This document shows positions 37,601 through 44,540 of a DNA stretch of 64,000 bases, one piece after another (within the stretch, counting starts at the first letter, position 1; every line of letters begins with the position of its first letter). Source of the stretch: Antedon mediterranea. Taxonomy: Eukaryota; Echinodermata; Crinoidea; Comatulida; Antedonidae. The notes beneath the pieces were generated by a model. It was not told where the DNA came from and searched no databases. It saw nothing but the letters and a program-made list of their open reading frames with translations. The DNA lies in the NCBI RefSeq assembly GCF_964355755.1, contig NC_092674.1, positions 26,958,001-27,022,000 on the forward strand, in the 5' to 3' direction. Position numbers and translations under genes: made by a program.

Positions 37601-38356
37601 TAAAATTCGTGTAGAATATACCACTGAATTTCCGTACAGATTGTGTATAGGAAATTTATTCTCTTACATATGTATATGTGTTAACGTGTACATGACGTAA
37701 TCGCTAATCTGGTGACTAACGTACGATGTCTGTGCGTTTACTGAATGGCGTGACTCATTTGGGGCTTTTAGGGTTGCAGCCTGGATTTCAAACGACAGAC
37801 AAACAGCCCTGTGTTTTTAAGCTATTGGGAATTTGCCTGTTATGTAAAGTTGACCGTTAACAGTTTTAAACTGCCAATTAATTTTTTCAAAATGATATGA
37901 TAAAGATGATATGAAAAAAATAATAATTTCTATTGATACATATTAAAAATATATCTGACAAATATGATAATGTTAAATTTAGAAGGTTTCCCTTTAAGTT
38001 AAATTAGGTATTAATATATATAAAAAAAAACAAATTTAGTAAAAACTAAAATTTAAACAATATGTTTATGATTGTGAGCATCACATTTTTATATTTTGTG
38101 AGAGAAAGACAAAACTATTTTTTTCCAGAGAATTCACAATGGAGATTCAATGTTATGTTGTGCAGGACGCACAGAGGCGCAACGATACGATCCATTAAGG
38201 TGCAGCGGAGTTGCCGGCATTTGTAGCCACTTCTATGACAGCGCCCCCAGCGGCCAATATGGAACAATGACTTATCTAGCTAAAGCGGTAGCTAATACTT
38301 TGAATTTCCGACAGGAGTTTGGTATGAATGATACCGCTGAATGTAAACTAAGTTAG
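16667..38356 (+). CDS. PHKA: Phosphorylase b kinase regulatory subunit alpha, 24 exons
   Basis: Regulatory alpha subunit of the (alpha-beta-gamma-delta)4 kinase that activates glycogen phosphorylase. Exons: 16667-16744, 16979-17137, 17865-18081, 18572-18735, 19400-19540, 20017-20175, 20586-20804, 20959-21145, 21459-21593, 21803-21912, 22076-22220, 22500-22646, 23238-23426, 24674-24898, 25652-25770, 26955-27064, 28372-28450, 28579-28815, 29199-29328, 29444-29542, 29913-30010, 33676-33846, 36219-36476, 38129-38356. All phases agree; 3804 nt, 1267 aa (human about 1220-1235). The N-terminal glucoamylase-like domain is highly conserved ([12 protein letters not shown] start, [51 protein letters not shown]). 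Residues ~620-800 are a Ser-rich variable region unlike vertebrates, so a small exon there may be missed. The C-terminal half has [17 protein letters not shown] and [11 protein letters not shown] (~1081-1091). The protein ends ECKLS, a CaaX-like farnesylation box as in vertebrate alpha subunits. One gene in place of vertebrate PHKA1/PHKA2 is plausible. Confidence 0.95.
17368..17815. mobile_element. Palindromic MITE family A, tandem triplication in PHKA intron 2
   Basis: One full copy (17368-17516: TAAAGCTCTGTTTACACTAT ... ATAGTGTCGACATAGCTTTA) is followed by two copies lacking the left arm (~17556-17656 and ~17694-17815), separated by the same ATTTAATGTGTATTTTGAAAAAAGG linker. The unit is about 140 bp. 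The shared linker shows local tandem duplication rather than three insertions. Confidence 0.85.
18142..18336 (+). repeat. Two tandem ~97-bp units in PHKA intron 3
   Basis: Units starting near 18142 and 18238 share AAAAACATGGAAAA(T)TGAAAAATAAAG through GTTATCGTTTCCATAAACAAA with only a few differences, so the duplication is recent. Confidence 0.9.
18756..19103 (+). repeat. 32-bp minisatellite, about 11 copies, in PHKA intron 4
   Basis: The unit TATAAATGTGTACCATGGTG + AATTATGTGTGG is repeated at exact 32-bp spacing from 18756 to 19076 with one visible substitution before the last unit. It starts about 20 bp after the exon 4 donor. The units abut with no spacers, so this is not a CRISPR array. 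Near-identity suggests recent expansion; copy number may vary between individuals. Confidence 0.95.
19165..19205 (+). repeat. Poly(C)-poly(A) tract
   Basis: A run of mostly C (CCCCCTCC then 15 or more C) is followed directly by about 18 A. Such tracts are hard to sequence, so the exact length is uncertain. A shorter C13 run lies at 5077-5090. Confidence 0.8.
19743..19925. mobile_element. Palindromic MITE family A in PHKA intron 5
   Basis: Both arms are present (TAAAGCTCGGTCTACACTATCAAAC / GTTTGATAGTGTAGACAGA). Three internal tandem copies of ATATCACTACCATATTTGAGC lengthen the element. Confidence 0.85.
20889..20930 (+). mobile_element. Tail fragment of the same hammerhead-bearing element, PHKA intron 7
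   Basis: TTTTCAGAACTATATACGTG + GTGTACCGCAAACTTATATC + AACAT matches the tail of the 51749-51864 insertion with few changes. The hammerhead part is absent, consistent with 5' truncation during reverse transcription. Confidence 0.65.
21175..21247. mobile_element. Palindromic MITE family A, half copy in PHKA intron 8
   Basis: The left arm TAAAGCTCTCTCTACACTATCAAA and the core TATGGTAGTGATATGACATCATCATGTCC are present; the right arm is missing. Confidence 0.75.
23030..23153. mobile_element. Palindromic MITE family A in PHKA intron 12
   Basis: Complete: TAAGCTCTGTCTACATTATCAAAC on the left and GTTTGATAGTGTGGACAGAGCTTTA on the right. The centre holds a perfect CRE-like TGACGTCA (at about 23077), which other copies have as TGACATCA. 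Confidence 0.85.
25001..25129. mobile_element. Palindromic MITE family A in PHKA intron 14
   Basis: Both arms (TTAAAGTTTTGTCCACACTATC / GATAGTGGAGACGGAGCTTTA) and the core GGTAGTGACATGACATCATC are readable; arms are diverged by a few bases. Confidence 0.8.
25848..25931. mobile_element. GTTCCC-family MITE (family B), short copy in PHKA intron 15
   Basis: The ends TAGTTCCCACTAG and AAATGGGAACTA are inverted repeats. The interior has AACGTAACACAGCGC. Related by ends and GC-rich CGTAACG/TTGCG words to copies at 44304, 47283 and 49839. Confidence 0.5.
25979..26648. mobile_element. ~670-bp non-autonomous DNA transposon with TA target duplication
   Basis: The perfect inverted ends TACCGTACTGA (25979-25989) and TCAGTACGGTA (26638-26648) include flanking TA dinucleotides, as expected for Tc1/mariner-type insertions. 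Subterminal CGGGTATAAGCCCA motifs are repeated three times at the left and once, followed by an inverted GGGTGGGCTTCA, at the right. No transposase remains; the small reading frames inside are not conserved-looking. It lies in PHKA intron 15. Confidence 0.7.
28834..29150 (+). repeat. Tandem ~130-bp repeat, 2.4 copies, in PHKA intron 18
   Basis: Units begin TGACCC(T)TGCTGAACTACTTG at about 28835, 28968 and 29093. They share CACGTCATGCAGTACATAACC and GGACTGAGTGACCTCTGACCC. The third copy is truncated and diverged. Confidence 0.85.
29605..29830 (+). mobile_element. tRNA-derived SINE in PHKA intron 20
   Basis: An A-box-like TAGTTAAGTGGTTAAGA stands at the head. A body follows with CCAGTCCACTCTACTC, GAGTATCTGGTTAAAA, GGAGGGTTAAGGCAGTGTGG, CTGACCACCCTACCATATAATGC and ATGAACTCCTAAC. 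The B box is eroded. I recognise the body style from echinoderm SINEs but cannot name the family. Confidence 0.5.
30018..30535 (+). repeat. 45-49-bp minisatellite, 11 copies, in PHKA intron 21
   Basis: The unit is CCAGCAGTTTCTATTACTGT + GACTACATTAAGTAACTGTG + GTTTTAC. Copies 1-2 are the most diverged; the rest differ mainly by a 2-bp GT indel after AACT. The array starts within 10 bp of the exon 21 donor. Each unit carries TTTTACCCAGCAG (acceptor-like) and AA/GTAACT (weak donor-like). Confidence 0.95.
30967..31010 (-). ncRNA. Hammerhead ribozyme-like motif, left arm of the Penelope copy
   Basis: Exact inverted copy of 31393-31436, in the sense orientation with respect to the GIY-YIG fragment and downstream of it, where Penelope elements carry their terminal hammerhead. 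Same CUGAAGA and GAAAC boxes, same extra A. Confidence 0.65.
31142..31381 (-). pseudogene. Penelope-like element GIY-YIG endonuclease fragment
   Basis: About 79 residues in frame. It starts within the GIY-YIG domain ([10 protein letters not shown] corresponds to the RxxEHxxxv helix) and includes the H-x(n)-DW and KxRKxKESI positions typical of the Penelope domain C-terminus. The GIY and YIG motifs and the RT are missing, so it is inactive. The ATG at 31381 is fortuitous, lying at the arm boundary. Confidence 0.75.
31393..31436 (+). ncRNA. Hammerhead ribozyme-like motif, right arm of the Penelope copy
   Basis: GCAA-CTGAAGA-A-GTC...GAC-GAAAC-T-GTC-TTGC. The core boxes CUGANGA (31397-31403) and GAAA (31424-31427) are intact. 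Stem I is GCAA/TTGC. Stem II is GTC-a-AGCT with a GAC loop. Stem III is two base pairs with a 1-nt loop and the cleavage-site base is C (31432). One extra A sits between CUGANGA and stem II, so activity is uncertain. The minimal stem III is typical of Penelope hammerheads. Confidence 0.65.
35218..35300. mobile_element. Palindromic MITE family A, right half in PHKA intron 22
   Basis: Contains ACCATATTTGAGAATATCACTACC and the right arm AATAGTGTAGACAGAGCTTTA; the left arm is lost. Confidence 0.7.
35949..36050. mobile_element. Palindromic MITE family A, left half in PHKA intron 22
   Basis: Contains TTACACTATCAAACTAGTTTGAC, then ATGGTAGTGGTATGACATCATCC and CATATATGGG; the right arm is missing. 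Confidence 0.7.
36798..37025 (+). repeat. Degenerate ATACTGTAT/ATACAGTAT array in PHKA intron 23
   Basis: About twelve imperfect units built around TACTGTATGATAC and its complement. The mixture of both orientations makes it strongly self-complementary and hairpin-prone. Confidence 0.7.
37205..37275 (+). repeat. ATTAAAACATTAAC microsatellite-like array
   Basis: Six or seven imperfect copies of (AT)TAAAACATT(AAC), in the last PHKA intron. Confidence 0.7.
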
Positions 38357-38378
38357 CGGTTTGTTACAGACGCTAGCA

Positions 38379-38772
38379 GTTGTAGGCATCATTTATACGA
38401 CAGCGGGGGAAACAACAAACACGTGGCTAAATCGGTAGCTAATACTTTGAATCGCCGACAGGATTTTGGTGTGAATGATACTGCTGGTGTTTTAAACCAA
38501 GTTCATTACAAATGCTAACACTGAGGGCAATCCGAAACAAGGACAACGATACAGTATCTAGCTAAATCGGTAATTAATGCTTGAATTTTCAACATGAATT
38601 TGGTGCAAATGATGTCGTCAAATGTACAAACTAAGTTAACAGTTTATTGATCATTACAGATGCTAACAAAATCAGTAATAAATACTTAGTATTTTCGACA
38701 GGAATTTGGTACGAATGAAACCGTTGAATGAATAGTAAGTTATCGGTTTATTAATCATTACGGATACTAGCA
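38379..38772 (+). repeat. Three eroded tandem copies of the PHKA terminal coding segment
   Basis: The last part of exon 24 plus its flank (about 38220-38378: GGTAGCTAATACTTTGAAT, GACAGGAGTTTGGTATGAA, GATACCGCTGAATG, GTTACAGACGCTAGCA) recurs three times. The copies cover about 38379-38519, 38520-38658 and 38659-38772, each ending in (A/T)TTACA(G/A)A(T/C)GCTA(A/G)CA or similar. Identity falls with distance, and copies 2-4 carry frame-breaking changes, so none codes. They would be transcribed as PHKA 3' UTR. Confidence 0.85.
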
Positions 38773-39273
38773 TAATTTAAGAGGCTAGATGTAAGGTGCG
38801 TGGTAATTGAAAGCAAACGACAGCAGGATGCAGCAAACAGGCTTCATTATTATTGTTTATAGTATTTTATAGAAGCTGCATTCAAACTAATTAATAACAG
38901 TCACAAACTGGTGATTAGATGGGAGTGCGTAATGAGCCACAGATAAATCCATTAAATCATGAGAGAAACGATGGGAAAATGAGACAATCAGGAAGACAAA
39001 AGAGTTGGTTTAAGAAACGTGACCTACAAAACCTTTATAGGTATATTGTCCTCTTAAAAAAAATTTAAAAAAAAAAAATTGTCGCATAACTGTTATTTTA
39101 CCAAAAATTGATTTTAAAATATATATATATATATATATATGTAACTTGTGGTGAATTTAAAGCAGATCATGTATTGAAAGTGCTTGATACAAGATGTGGA
39201 GCCAAATAGAAATAAATGATAAAGAGGCTTCTAAATTATTTAAAATCTTTATCATTTAATTCTATATATTGCA

Positions 39274-39305
39274 CTGATGAAGGGCTAGTGTTTCTGGCTG
39301 TTTTA
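39274..39305 (+). other. Eroded hammerhead-like motif
   Basis: CTGATGA (39274-39280), one A, then GGGCTAG/CTGGCTG, a near-complete stem II around TGTTT, and TTTTAC where GAAAC is expected. The downstream T-rich tail resembles Penelope ends. It looks like the relic of another element, without catalytic capacity. Confidence 0.3.
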
Positions 39306-39512
39306 CTTTATCGTTTTGATTTAGCTTTTCGCTTTTATTTTGTATCTCCATTGAGATCCAGCCACTGATAGCCACAGCATTGTCATTTTTTCAGTAATTT
39401 GCCTTTGGATTTATATATATATATATTTATAATGAGAAGAATCAATTACAACGCTGCTTATAAGCACATTTACTTGTAGAATTAGCATTTACAGGTGATA
39501 TGTTTTGGAATG

Positions 39513-40034
39513 TCAGCTGTTATGTAACAATGCTTTCTTTCTGTGCCGGCAGGCGGACACAAGTTCGTTACGTTTGTTTAATGTCGATAATTCAGGGTGG
39601 CGGATGATAAATAATTTCTCTTTGAGGCAGAGATTGCATTTTTTGTTTGCGCTACTATATGCTTTAGTAGATGTCAAGATGCGCCATGAGGTTGTATAGT
39701 CTGTGTTATTGTCCTTGAGTGTCCAAATATGTTTACTGAGTTCAGTTGAGTTTCTAGAACGTGAATTACGGAATGATGAGGTGTGATTTCTGTATCGTGT
39801 TTTAAAATCATTTTCAGTTAGTCCGATATAAGTTTCCGAGGTGGATTTGTCTTTGCGTGTAACTGTGGCTTGGTATATTACAGATGATTGTAAGCAATTT
39901 CCGCTTAGCGGGCATGTGTTTTTCTGTCGGCAGTTGCATGTTTTGTTTTCTTGCGTGTTTTCCACGGATGTTGTTTCGGGCTGGTTGAGTATTCTCTTGT
40001 TGTGACTGTCTATTATCTGTTTCATATTGTTCAT
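39513..40034 (-). pseudogene. Penelope-like element C-terminal region with GIY-YIG endonuclease
   Basis: 173 codons open on the - strand. A Cys-rich linker CNCRQKNTCPLSGNC (a Penelope-type zinc-binding linker) is followed by the nuclease region: VIYQATVT, ETYIGLTENDFKTRYRNH (GIY-YIG signature with the catalytic-type Arg in KTRYRNH), SRNSTELSKHIW, SWRIL, a CNLC-EKLFII segment and a basic end. The frame is intact but lacks the whole reverse transcriptase and any recognised start, so it is a 5'-truncated remnant. A single in-frame end of this quality suggests a young insertion. Confidence 0.85.
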
Positions 40035-40053
40035 ACAACTGTAGCTAATCTAT

Positions 40054-40235
40054 ACAACCTCATGGCGCATCTTGACATCTACTAAAGCATATAGTAGCGC
40101 AAACAAAAAATGCAATCTCTGCCTCAAAGAAAAATTATTTATCATCCGCCACCCTGAATTATCGACATTAAACAAACGTAACGAACTTGTGTCCGCCTGC
40201 CGGCACAGAAAGAAAGCATTGTTACATAACAGCTG
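40054..40235 (+). pseudogene. Second copy of the Penelope-like C-terminal coding end
   Basis: Read on the + strand from YTTSWRILTS to the same ...KKALLHNS terminus as the inverted copy; only about 60 codons remain. It is followed by the element's 3' non-coding region and the hammerhead at 40322. Confidence 0.8.
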
Positions 40236-40321
40236 ACATTCCAAAACATATCACCTGTAAATGCTAATTCTACAAGTAAATGTGCTTATAAGCAGCGTTG
40301 TAATTGATTCTTCTCATTATA

Positions 40322-40370
40322 GTCTCCTGATGAGTGAGTTGCACGACTCACGAAACAAGCCTGTAGAGAC
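40322..40370 (+). ncRNA. Hammerhead ribozyme (type I, apparently intact)
   Basis: All parts of the fold are present. Stem I is GTCTC (40322-40326) with GAGAC (40366-40370), 5 bp perfect. The core is CTGATGA (40327-40333). Stem II is GTGAGT/ACTCAC, 6 bp, with loop TGCACG. GAAA is at 40352-40355. Stem III is ACA/TGT, 3 bp, with loop AGCC. The cleavage-site base is A at 40365, so cleavage is predicted between 40365 and 40366. It lies about 90 bp after the Penelope reading-frame end. Penelope-like elements are known to carry hammerheads, probably for processing of their RNA. Tertiary stem I-stem II loop contacts cannot be judged. Confidence 0.88.
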
Positions 40371-40497
40371 CAAACTGTAGTTTTTACTTCTTTTCCAGAC
40401 TTAACGTATATTTTAGCTCTACTTTACCGTATTGAGCACTTTCTAGACGGTTACATTGAACCGAACATTTATATATATTTATATATATGTATCCAAT

Positions 40498-40545
40498 CTG
40501 CAGACAGTAGTACTGTTTTGATCTTATTAGATCTCGTCAGTGGAG
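40498..40545 (-). ncRNA. Inactivated hammerhead motif of a second Penelope family
   Basis: Antisense reading: CTGACGA (40540-40534), stem II GATCT-AATA-AGATC, then AAAAC instead of GAAAC, then ACAGT-ACT-ACTGT as stem III and C. The G12 position of the core is A, which should abolish activity. Stem II and III pairings are perfect. It points away from the intact hammerhead and belongs to a different element. Confidence 0.6.
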
Positions 40546-40854
40546 CTCAGGTTTCGAAATGAAATGTACCGCAGAACTGGCATTTATATATATGTATATA
40601 TTTTACCTGATAAAACAATAATAATTTGAAAATAAGTTGTAACATAAGCAAAATTATTTTTGTTCTTTTTTTGGAAGCGAAAGTGAATATTACCTAATTT
40701 AAACTGTAAAATGGCCTATTCATTTATTTATTATACATAAAACAGTGCCACTGTGTAATCTTTGCACATAAACAGCAAAAATTTATTATAAACAGTAAAA
40801 GTGTAAACTGTAATTTTACAGTCATATTGCAGGAATGCTGAAAACTTTCCAGTC

Positions 40855-41019
40855 TTAAACTCTGTCGAACTTTATGTGACAAAAAAATGTGATGTGCCCA
40901 TATATGGGTGTAATGATGTCATATCACTACCTTATTTAAGCATATCACTACCTTATTTAGGCATATCACTACCATTTAGGCACATCACAAACTAGTTTGA
41001 TAGTATAGACAGAGCTTTA
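40855..41019. mobile_element. Palindromic MITE family A, intergenic copy
   Basis: Left arm TTAAACTCTGTCGAACTTTATGTGAC, right arm ACTAGTTTGATAGTATAGACAGAGCTTTA. An internal ATATCACTACC(T/A)TATTTA(A/G)GC unit is repeated three times, as in the 19743 copy, so both may descend from one subfamily. Confidence 0.8.
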
Positions 41020-41264
41020 GAGAGTGAAGTATTAGTTAAACTATGGTTACCTTGAAACTTGTTGTCCATGGAACGATTCCAAAATGTATTAATTACATAA
41101 AGCCGTTGGCCCAAGTTAATATGCAATATAATTTACATAGATTAAACAGTTGGAAAGAAATCAAATCTTAATTGTTGGATATAAGATTCTGAAAAGTGGA
41201 AATTTATCAAAAAAGTTGCAAAAGGGATGTTTTAAGTTGAAGTTTTAGTTTGATGGTTTAGATG

Positions 41265-41470
41265 GAAGCTTTAGTATCCAGTGTTCAGGTTTCATGTCTT
41301 TACTTTGGGATGGTGCTCTGGGCTGTTTTAGTTATATGTTTTAGGCAGGTGGTTTAGAATGAAGCTTTAGTATCCAGTTTTCAGGTTTCATGTCTTTACT
41401 TTGGGATGGTGCTCTGGGCTGTTTTAGTTATATGTTTTAGGCAGGTGGTTTAGAATGAAGCTTTCATATT
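41265..41470 (+). repeat. 96-bp tandem repeat
   Basis: GAAGCTTTAGTATCCAGT starts units at 41265 and 41361, and a third, truncated unit starts at 41457 (GAAGCTTTCATATTCAGT). The shared body includes GGGATGGTGCTCTGGGCTG and GGCAGGTGGTTTAGAATG. Confidence 0.9.
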
Positions 41471-42454
41471 CAGTGTTCATGTCTTTGGAAGATCATAATG
41501 TTGATGTGAGACTTGTTCTGGAGTGTTTTAGATTGATGTTTTTAAGTTGAAGTTTTAGTTTGATGATTTAGAATAAAGCATTCATATCTATCCTTGGAAG
41601 AGCATATTATTGTTGCTGGACTATAACTTTTTCTGAATGTTTTGTTTTTATTTCTTATTGTTCATAAATGGGGACTTATCTCAATAATATATTTGATGAT
41701 GTGTGAGACAATATTACTAAAGTCAGTGAGATTATTATTATAAAAATTGTCTTCCAATCTTAAAGGGTAGCTCCGGACATAACGTTTCTATTTGTTGATT
41801 GTAATATATCAACATTGTTAAAAACATTGATAACAATAAAATAAAAAGTGATGCTACAGGTATTGTTTATTTGGATGGTCGTTCTCCTTTACTGCTGACA
41901 AAAAATAAGTTGGGTAATTATTATCTCCGATCGAGCTGAAACTCTTGACCAATAGTATAACTCATGGAGTGTTGAAAGCGTAGGGTCAAAGGTCACACAA
42001 TTCATACTGTATGACTGGGTTTATGTTCTATTCAACATAGTTTCTCGAGTTGTCAATGTTTTTGGTAAAGTTTTTATTATAGAATGTTATTCATGGAGCC
42101 ATCCCTATTCCTGGGTTAGAATCCAGCAATGTCATTAAATGATAGTTGCTTTTAATCCACTCATGTTTGCTGCATGTTACCATTACTAATCCCCTTCCAG
42201 TCTGTAGTCATTGGTTCGAATCATGATGTAATTATGCCTAAATAGAAAAGATCTAACGGCCTTATTGTATTAGTAACTCAATAATCAAATACTTATTAAT
42301 AGGATACTTTCCCATGACTAAAAGAAATATTACTACCATTCACCAAAGCATCCTGTGCGTGTAGAATCATAAGATACATCGAATTAAAATTAATAATAAT
42401 TAGTATTTTATGCTTTTATGTGACCTGCCTCATATTTAGTTTTAATTGTAATAA
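41471..42454. other. Non-coding intergenic stretch
   Basis: AT-rich sequence with no plausible exon, repeat or RNA gene that I can support. Confidence 0.5.
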
Positions 42455-42491
42455 CTAGATGGTACGCTCGCTTCGCTCGCGTACCATCTAG
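42455..42491 (-). mobile_element. Possible Helitron 3' terminus
   Basis: A perfect 13-bp inverted repeat CTAGATGGTACGC / GCGTACCATCTAG surrounds an 11-nt loop. On the - strand the hairpin GTACGCGAGCGAAGCGAGCG is followed by TACCATCTAG and a host T, the CTAG|T ending expected of rolling-circle Helitrons. The 5' TC end, which would lie at a higher coordinate, was not found, so the element's extent is unknown. Confidence 0.45.
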
Positions 42492-43985
42492 GTCGTGCCC
42501 ACAGATGGTTCTCGAATACATAATAATTTCAGCGTAACAAAACTGGCGATTTCAAATGTACGTACCGCAGGACTATAGGCCTATACATTGTCGTTTACAG
42601 AAACAAATAAATAGACACGATGATTTATGTAGTCAACTAAAATTAGCACCCTGGGAATTACTTCCGAAGGAGAAACTTATCACAAAATGAGTCCAAGTTT
42701 TTGATTTGGACTCATTTGTGTTTTGTATGTAACATTAGGGTTGAGGGATGGGAAAGCGGATAGGTACAAAGAGGAACAATTTTTAAATATATTCTTTATC
42801 CACTCAGTAACGAAATATTTTTTTCATGTTTTATAGGCCTATAAATAATATACCTCTAAATACAGTAAAACATTTGCGATTTAATACTTTTTTTATTTTA
42901 TTTATTTATTTATTTCTTTTAAATATTCATTGTACACTAATTTTCCCCGTGTATGGCAAGATATTCCTAATTATATTAGAGAACATTCTTTATTTAGTTT
43001 AGTTAAAACTGTCACTGTCATAATCGATTGAAATATTAAAGTACCATGTCACGATACACCACTACGACGTTTATATTTGGTAATTATTAATTAATACAAA
43101 CGTTGAGAAAGAACTGTCAGTATAAAGTTTATTTGTATATAATAATGTGTTTATATATCTAACAGTAGAGCCTATCCACAATCTCGCAAGTTTATTCTCA
43201 AAGGGCCCATATATTTACCTACCGTATGTGTTAAACCAAGGGCTCATAAATTTACCTACAGTACTTGTGTTAAACCAAACTCTGGCAGACTGAGAGATTG
43301 GGATGTTCCATTCATCGCAAATCAATAGATTTGTATAATCGTATATTAAATCTATCAAAATAGTATTTTTTAAAGAAAATCGGCCTGTCTTCAACATTAT
43401 GATGGTGTACTCTAGCTGTTCAACCGGTTTTCAGCTATTAAAAACAATTATCGTAGGAGGAGATAGGAAAATGCGAAGCCTCCTCGCATTTTTGTGGCGG
43501 GTATTTTTCAAGACGGACATCCATTATACAGTGTATACCACGGTCGGAAAACACCCCTATTTGGGGCAAATCTTGGAACCTAAATTCGTTTTAACCGTCA
43601 ATAACTTATTATCTAACTTAATTTAATTAGTAAACAGGGTTACATCAGGTGGTTAAAATCAGTACCGAAAGTACGAACCAACTTTATATACCATCGAGTA
43701 AAAATTATAGAAGTAAGGCGCGATTTACCGAATTTTGCCCTTACGTAAATTTATATATAGATGTTAGCTCCAGGAAAGTTTTTTTTGGTGAAGAATCATT
43801 TTTTCATGGTAGAGTAGAGTTGTGTAGGTTGAATAGCAATAATGACTAAAAAATGGCTCCCAGTCGCGATATTTCTTTTCGTACTTAAGTTGGGGACTCC
43901 TCATGAACCGTCGCAAGATAAACATGAATATTCATTAGTTATACCTATAAGGTGTGACGTAAGAATTCGCTAATGCAAACGCTTT
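42492..43985. other. Non-coding stretch, possibly Helitron interior
   Basis: No recognisable exon. Open frames at 43399-43626 and 43649-43849 have no family resemblance. If the hairpin at 42455 is a Helitron end, this is where its body would be. Confidence 0.35.
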
Positions 43986-43989
43986 CTGT

Positions 43990-44060
43990 CGAACCGTCTG
44001 TGTAGTCGATTGGACTTGCATGTCGATGTATAGAGTTCGAATCCCATGAGCTACTTCTTT
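43990..44060 (+). repeat. tRNA-like sequence (SINE head or pseudo-tRNA)
   Basis: A-box-like TGTAGTCGATTGG at about 44001 and B box AGTTCGAATCC at 44034-44044, spaced as in a tRNA. No clear acceptor stem. Confidence 0.4.
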
Positions 44061-44303
44061 TTACTTTATAGATTGATAGAGGTTATTTAAGGTTAGGTTT
44101 AGTTATATTTAGAAAGTAGTTAGGCCTATCTATCTTACACTGACTTATGTACAGTACAAAAAAAAATCTGCTTCCAGCCATCCCTCCTCCTCATCCTGGC
44201 CATCCGCCTTCCTTCCCTTCTCTCTTGCTTGATCCTGCAAGTCCTTATTTCGTAAAAACATAGATTTAGAAGTAGTGAAGTGCGTAGATCAGAAATCACC
44301 TTT

Positions 44304-44540
44304 AAAGCTTGGTTTCCACGAGGACACTGCAAGAATGTACGCGCTTTTTACTTAATTAAATTTGACCAATCATCTGAATTGTCGCGTGTCATTGGTAAAA
44401 TTACGTTGCGCGTGCCACCTAGAGTGAGAATAACGCAAGCACGTAATTTGACCACACACGTCCGAACTGTCGCTTTTGATTGGTCAACTTGCTTGCGTTT
44501 TTCTTAGGTCTTGCGTTGCGTCCTAGTGGGAATTAAGGTT
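44304..44540. mobile_element. GTTCCC-family MITE (family B)
   Basis: The left end AAAGCTTGGTTTCCACGAGGAC and the right end GTCCTAGTGGGAATTAAGG are inverted. The interior has ATTGGTAAAATTACGTTGCGC and a second inverted GATTGGTCAACTTGC. Single ends of the same family occur at 13911-13930. Confidence 0.65.

Larger units (their letters stand above)
39410..40477. mobile_element. Penelope-like retroelement, head-to-head inverted copy
   Basis: A - strand fragment (40034 down to ~39430) and a + strand fragment (~40054 to ~40465) meet head to head. Both carry the same C-terminal coding region and 3' non-coding sequence; arms 39431-39701 and ~40054-40317 are almost identical inverted repeats. The left arm stops at ...CTCATTATA just short of the hammerhead; the right arm continues through it. 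ATTTATATATAT occurs at both outer borders (about 39410 and 40466) and may be the target duplication, although the low-complexity sequence makes this weak. Confidence 0.8.

Noticed and set aside
39118-39142. (AT)n tract as a regulatory or origin element
   Set aside because: Simple microsatellite of the kind common in this AT-rich genome; no further structure.
39505-39699. 64-residue frames at 39505-39699 (+) and 40050-40244 (-) as a duplicated small gene
   Set aside because: They are the antisense of the Penelope C-terminal coding region in the two inverted arms.
43399-43849. Two consecutive open frames as exons of an unknown gene
   Set aside because: No family resemblance and no convincing splice sites between them; likely repeat or Helitron interior.
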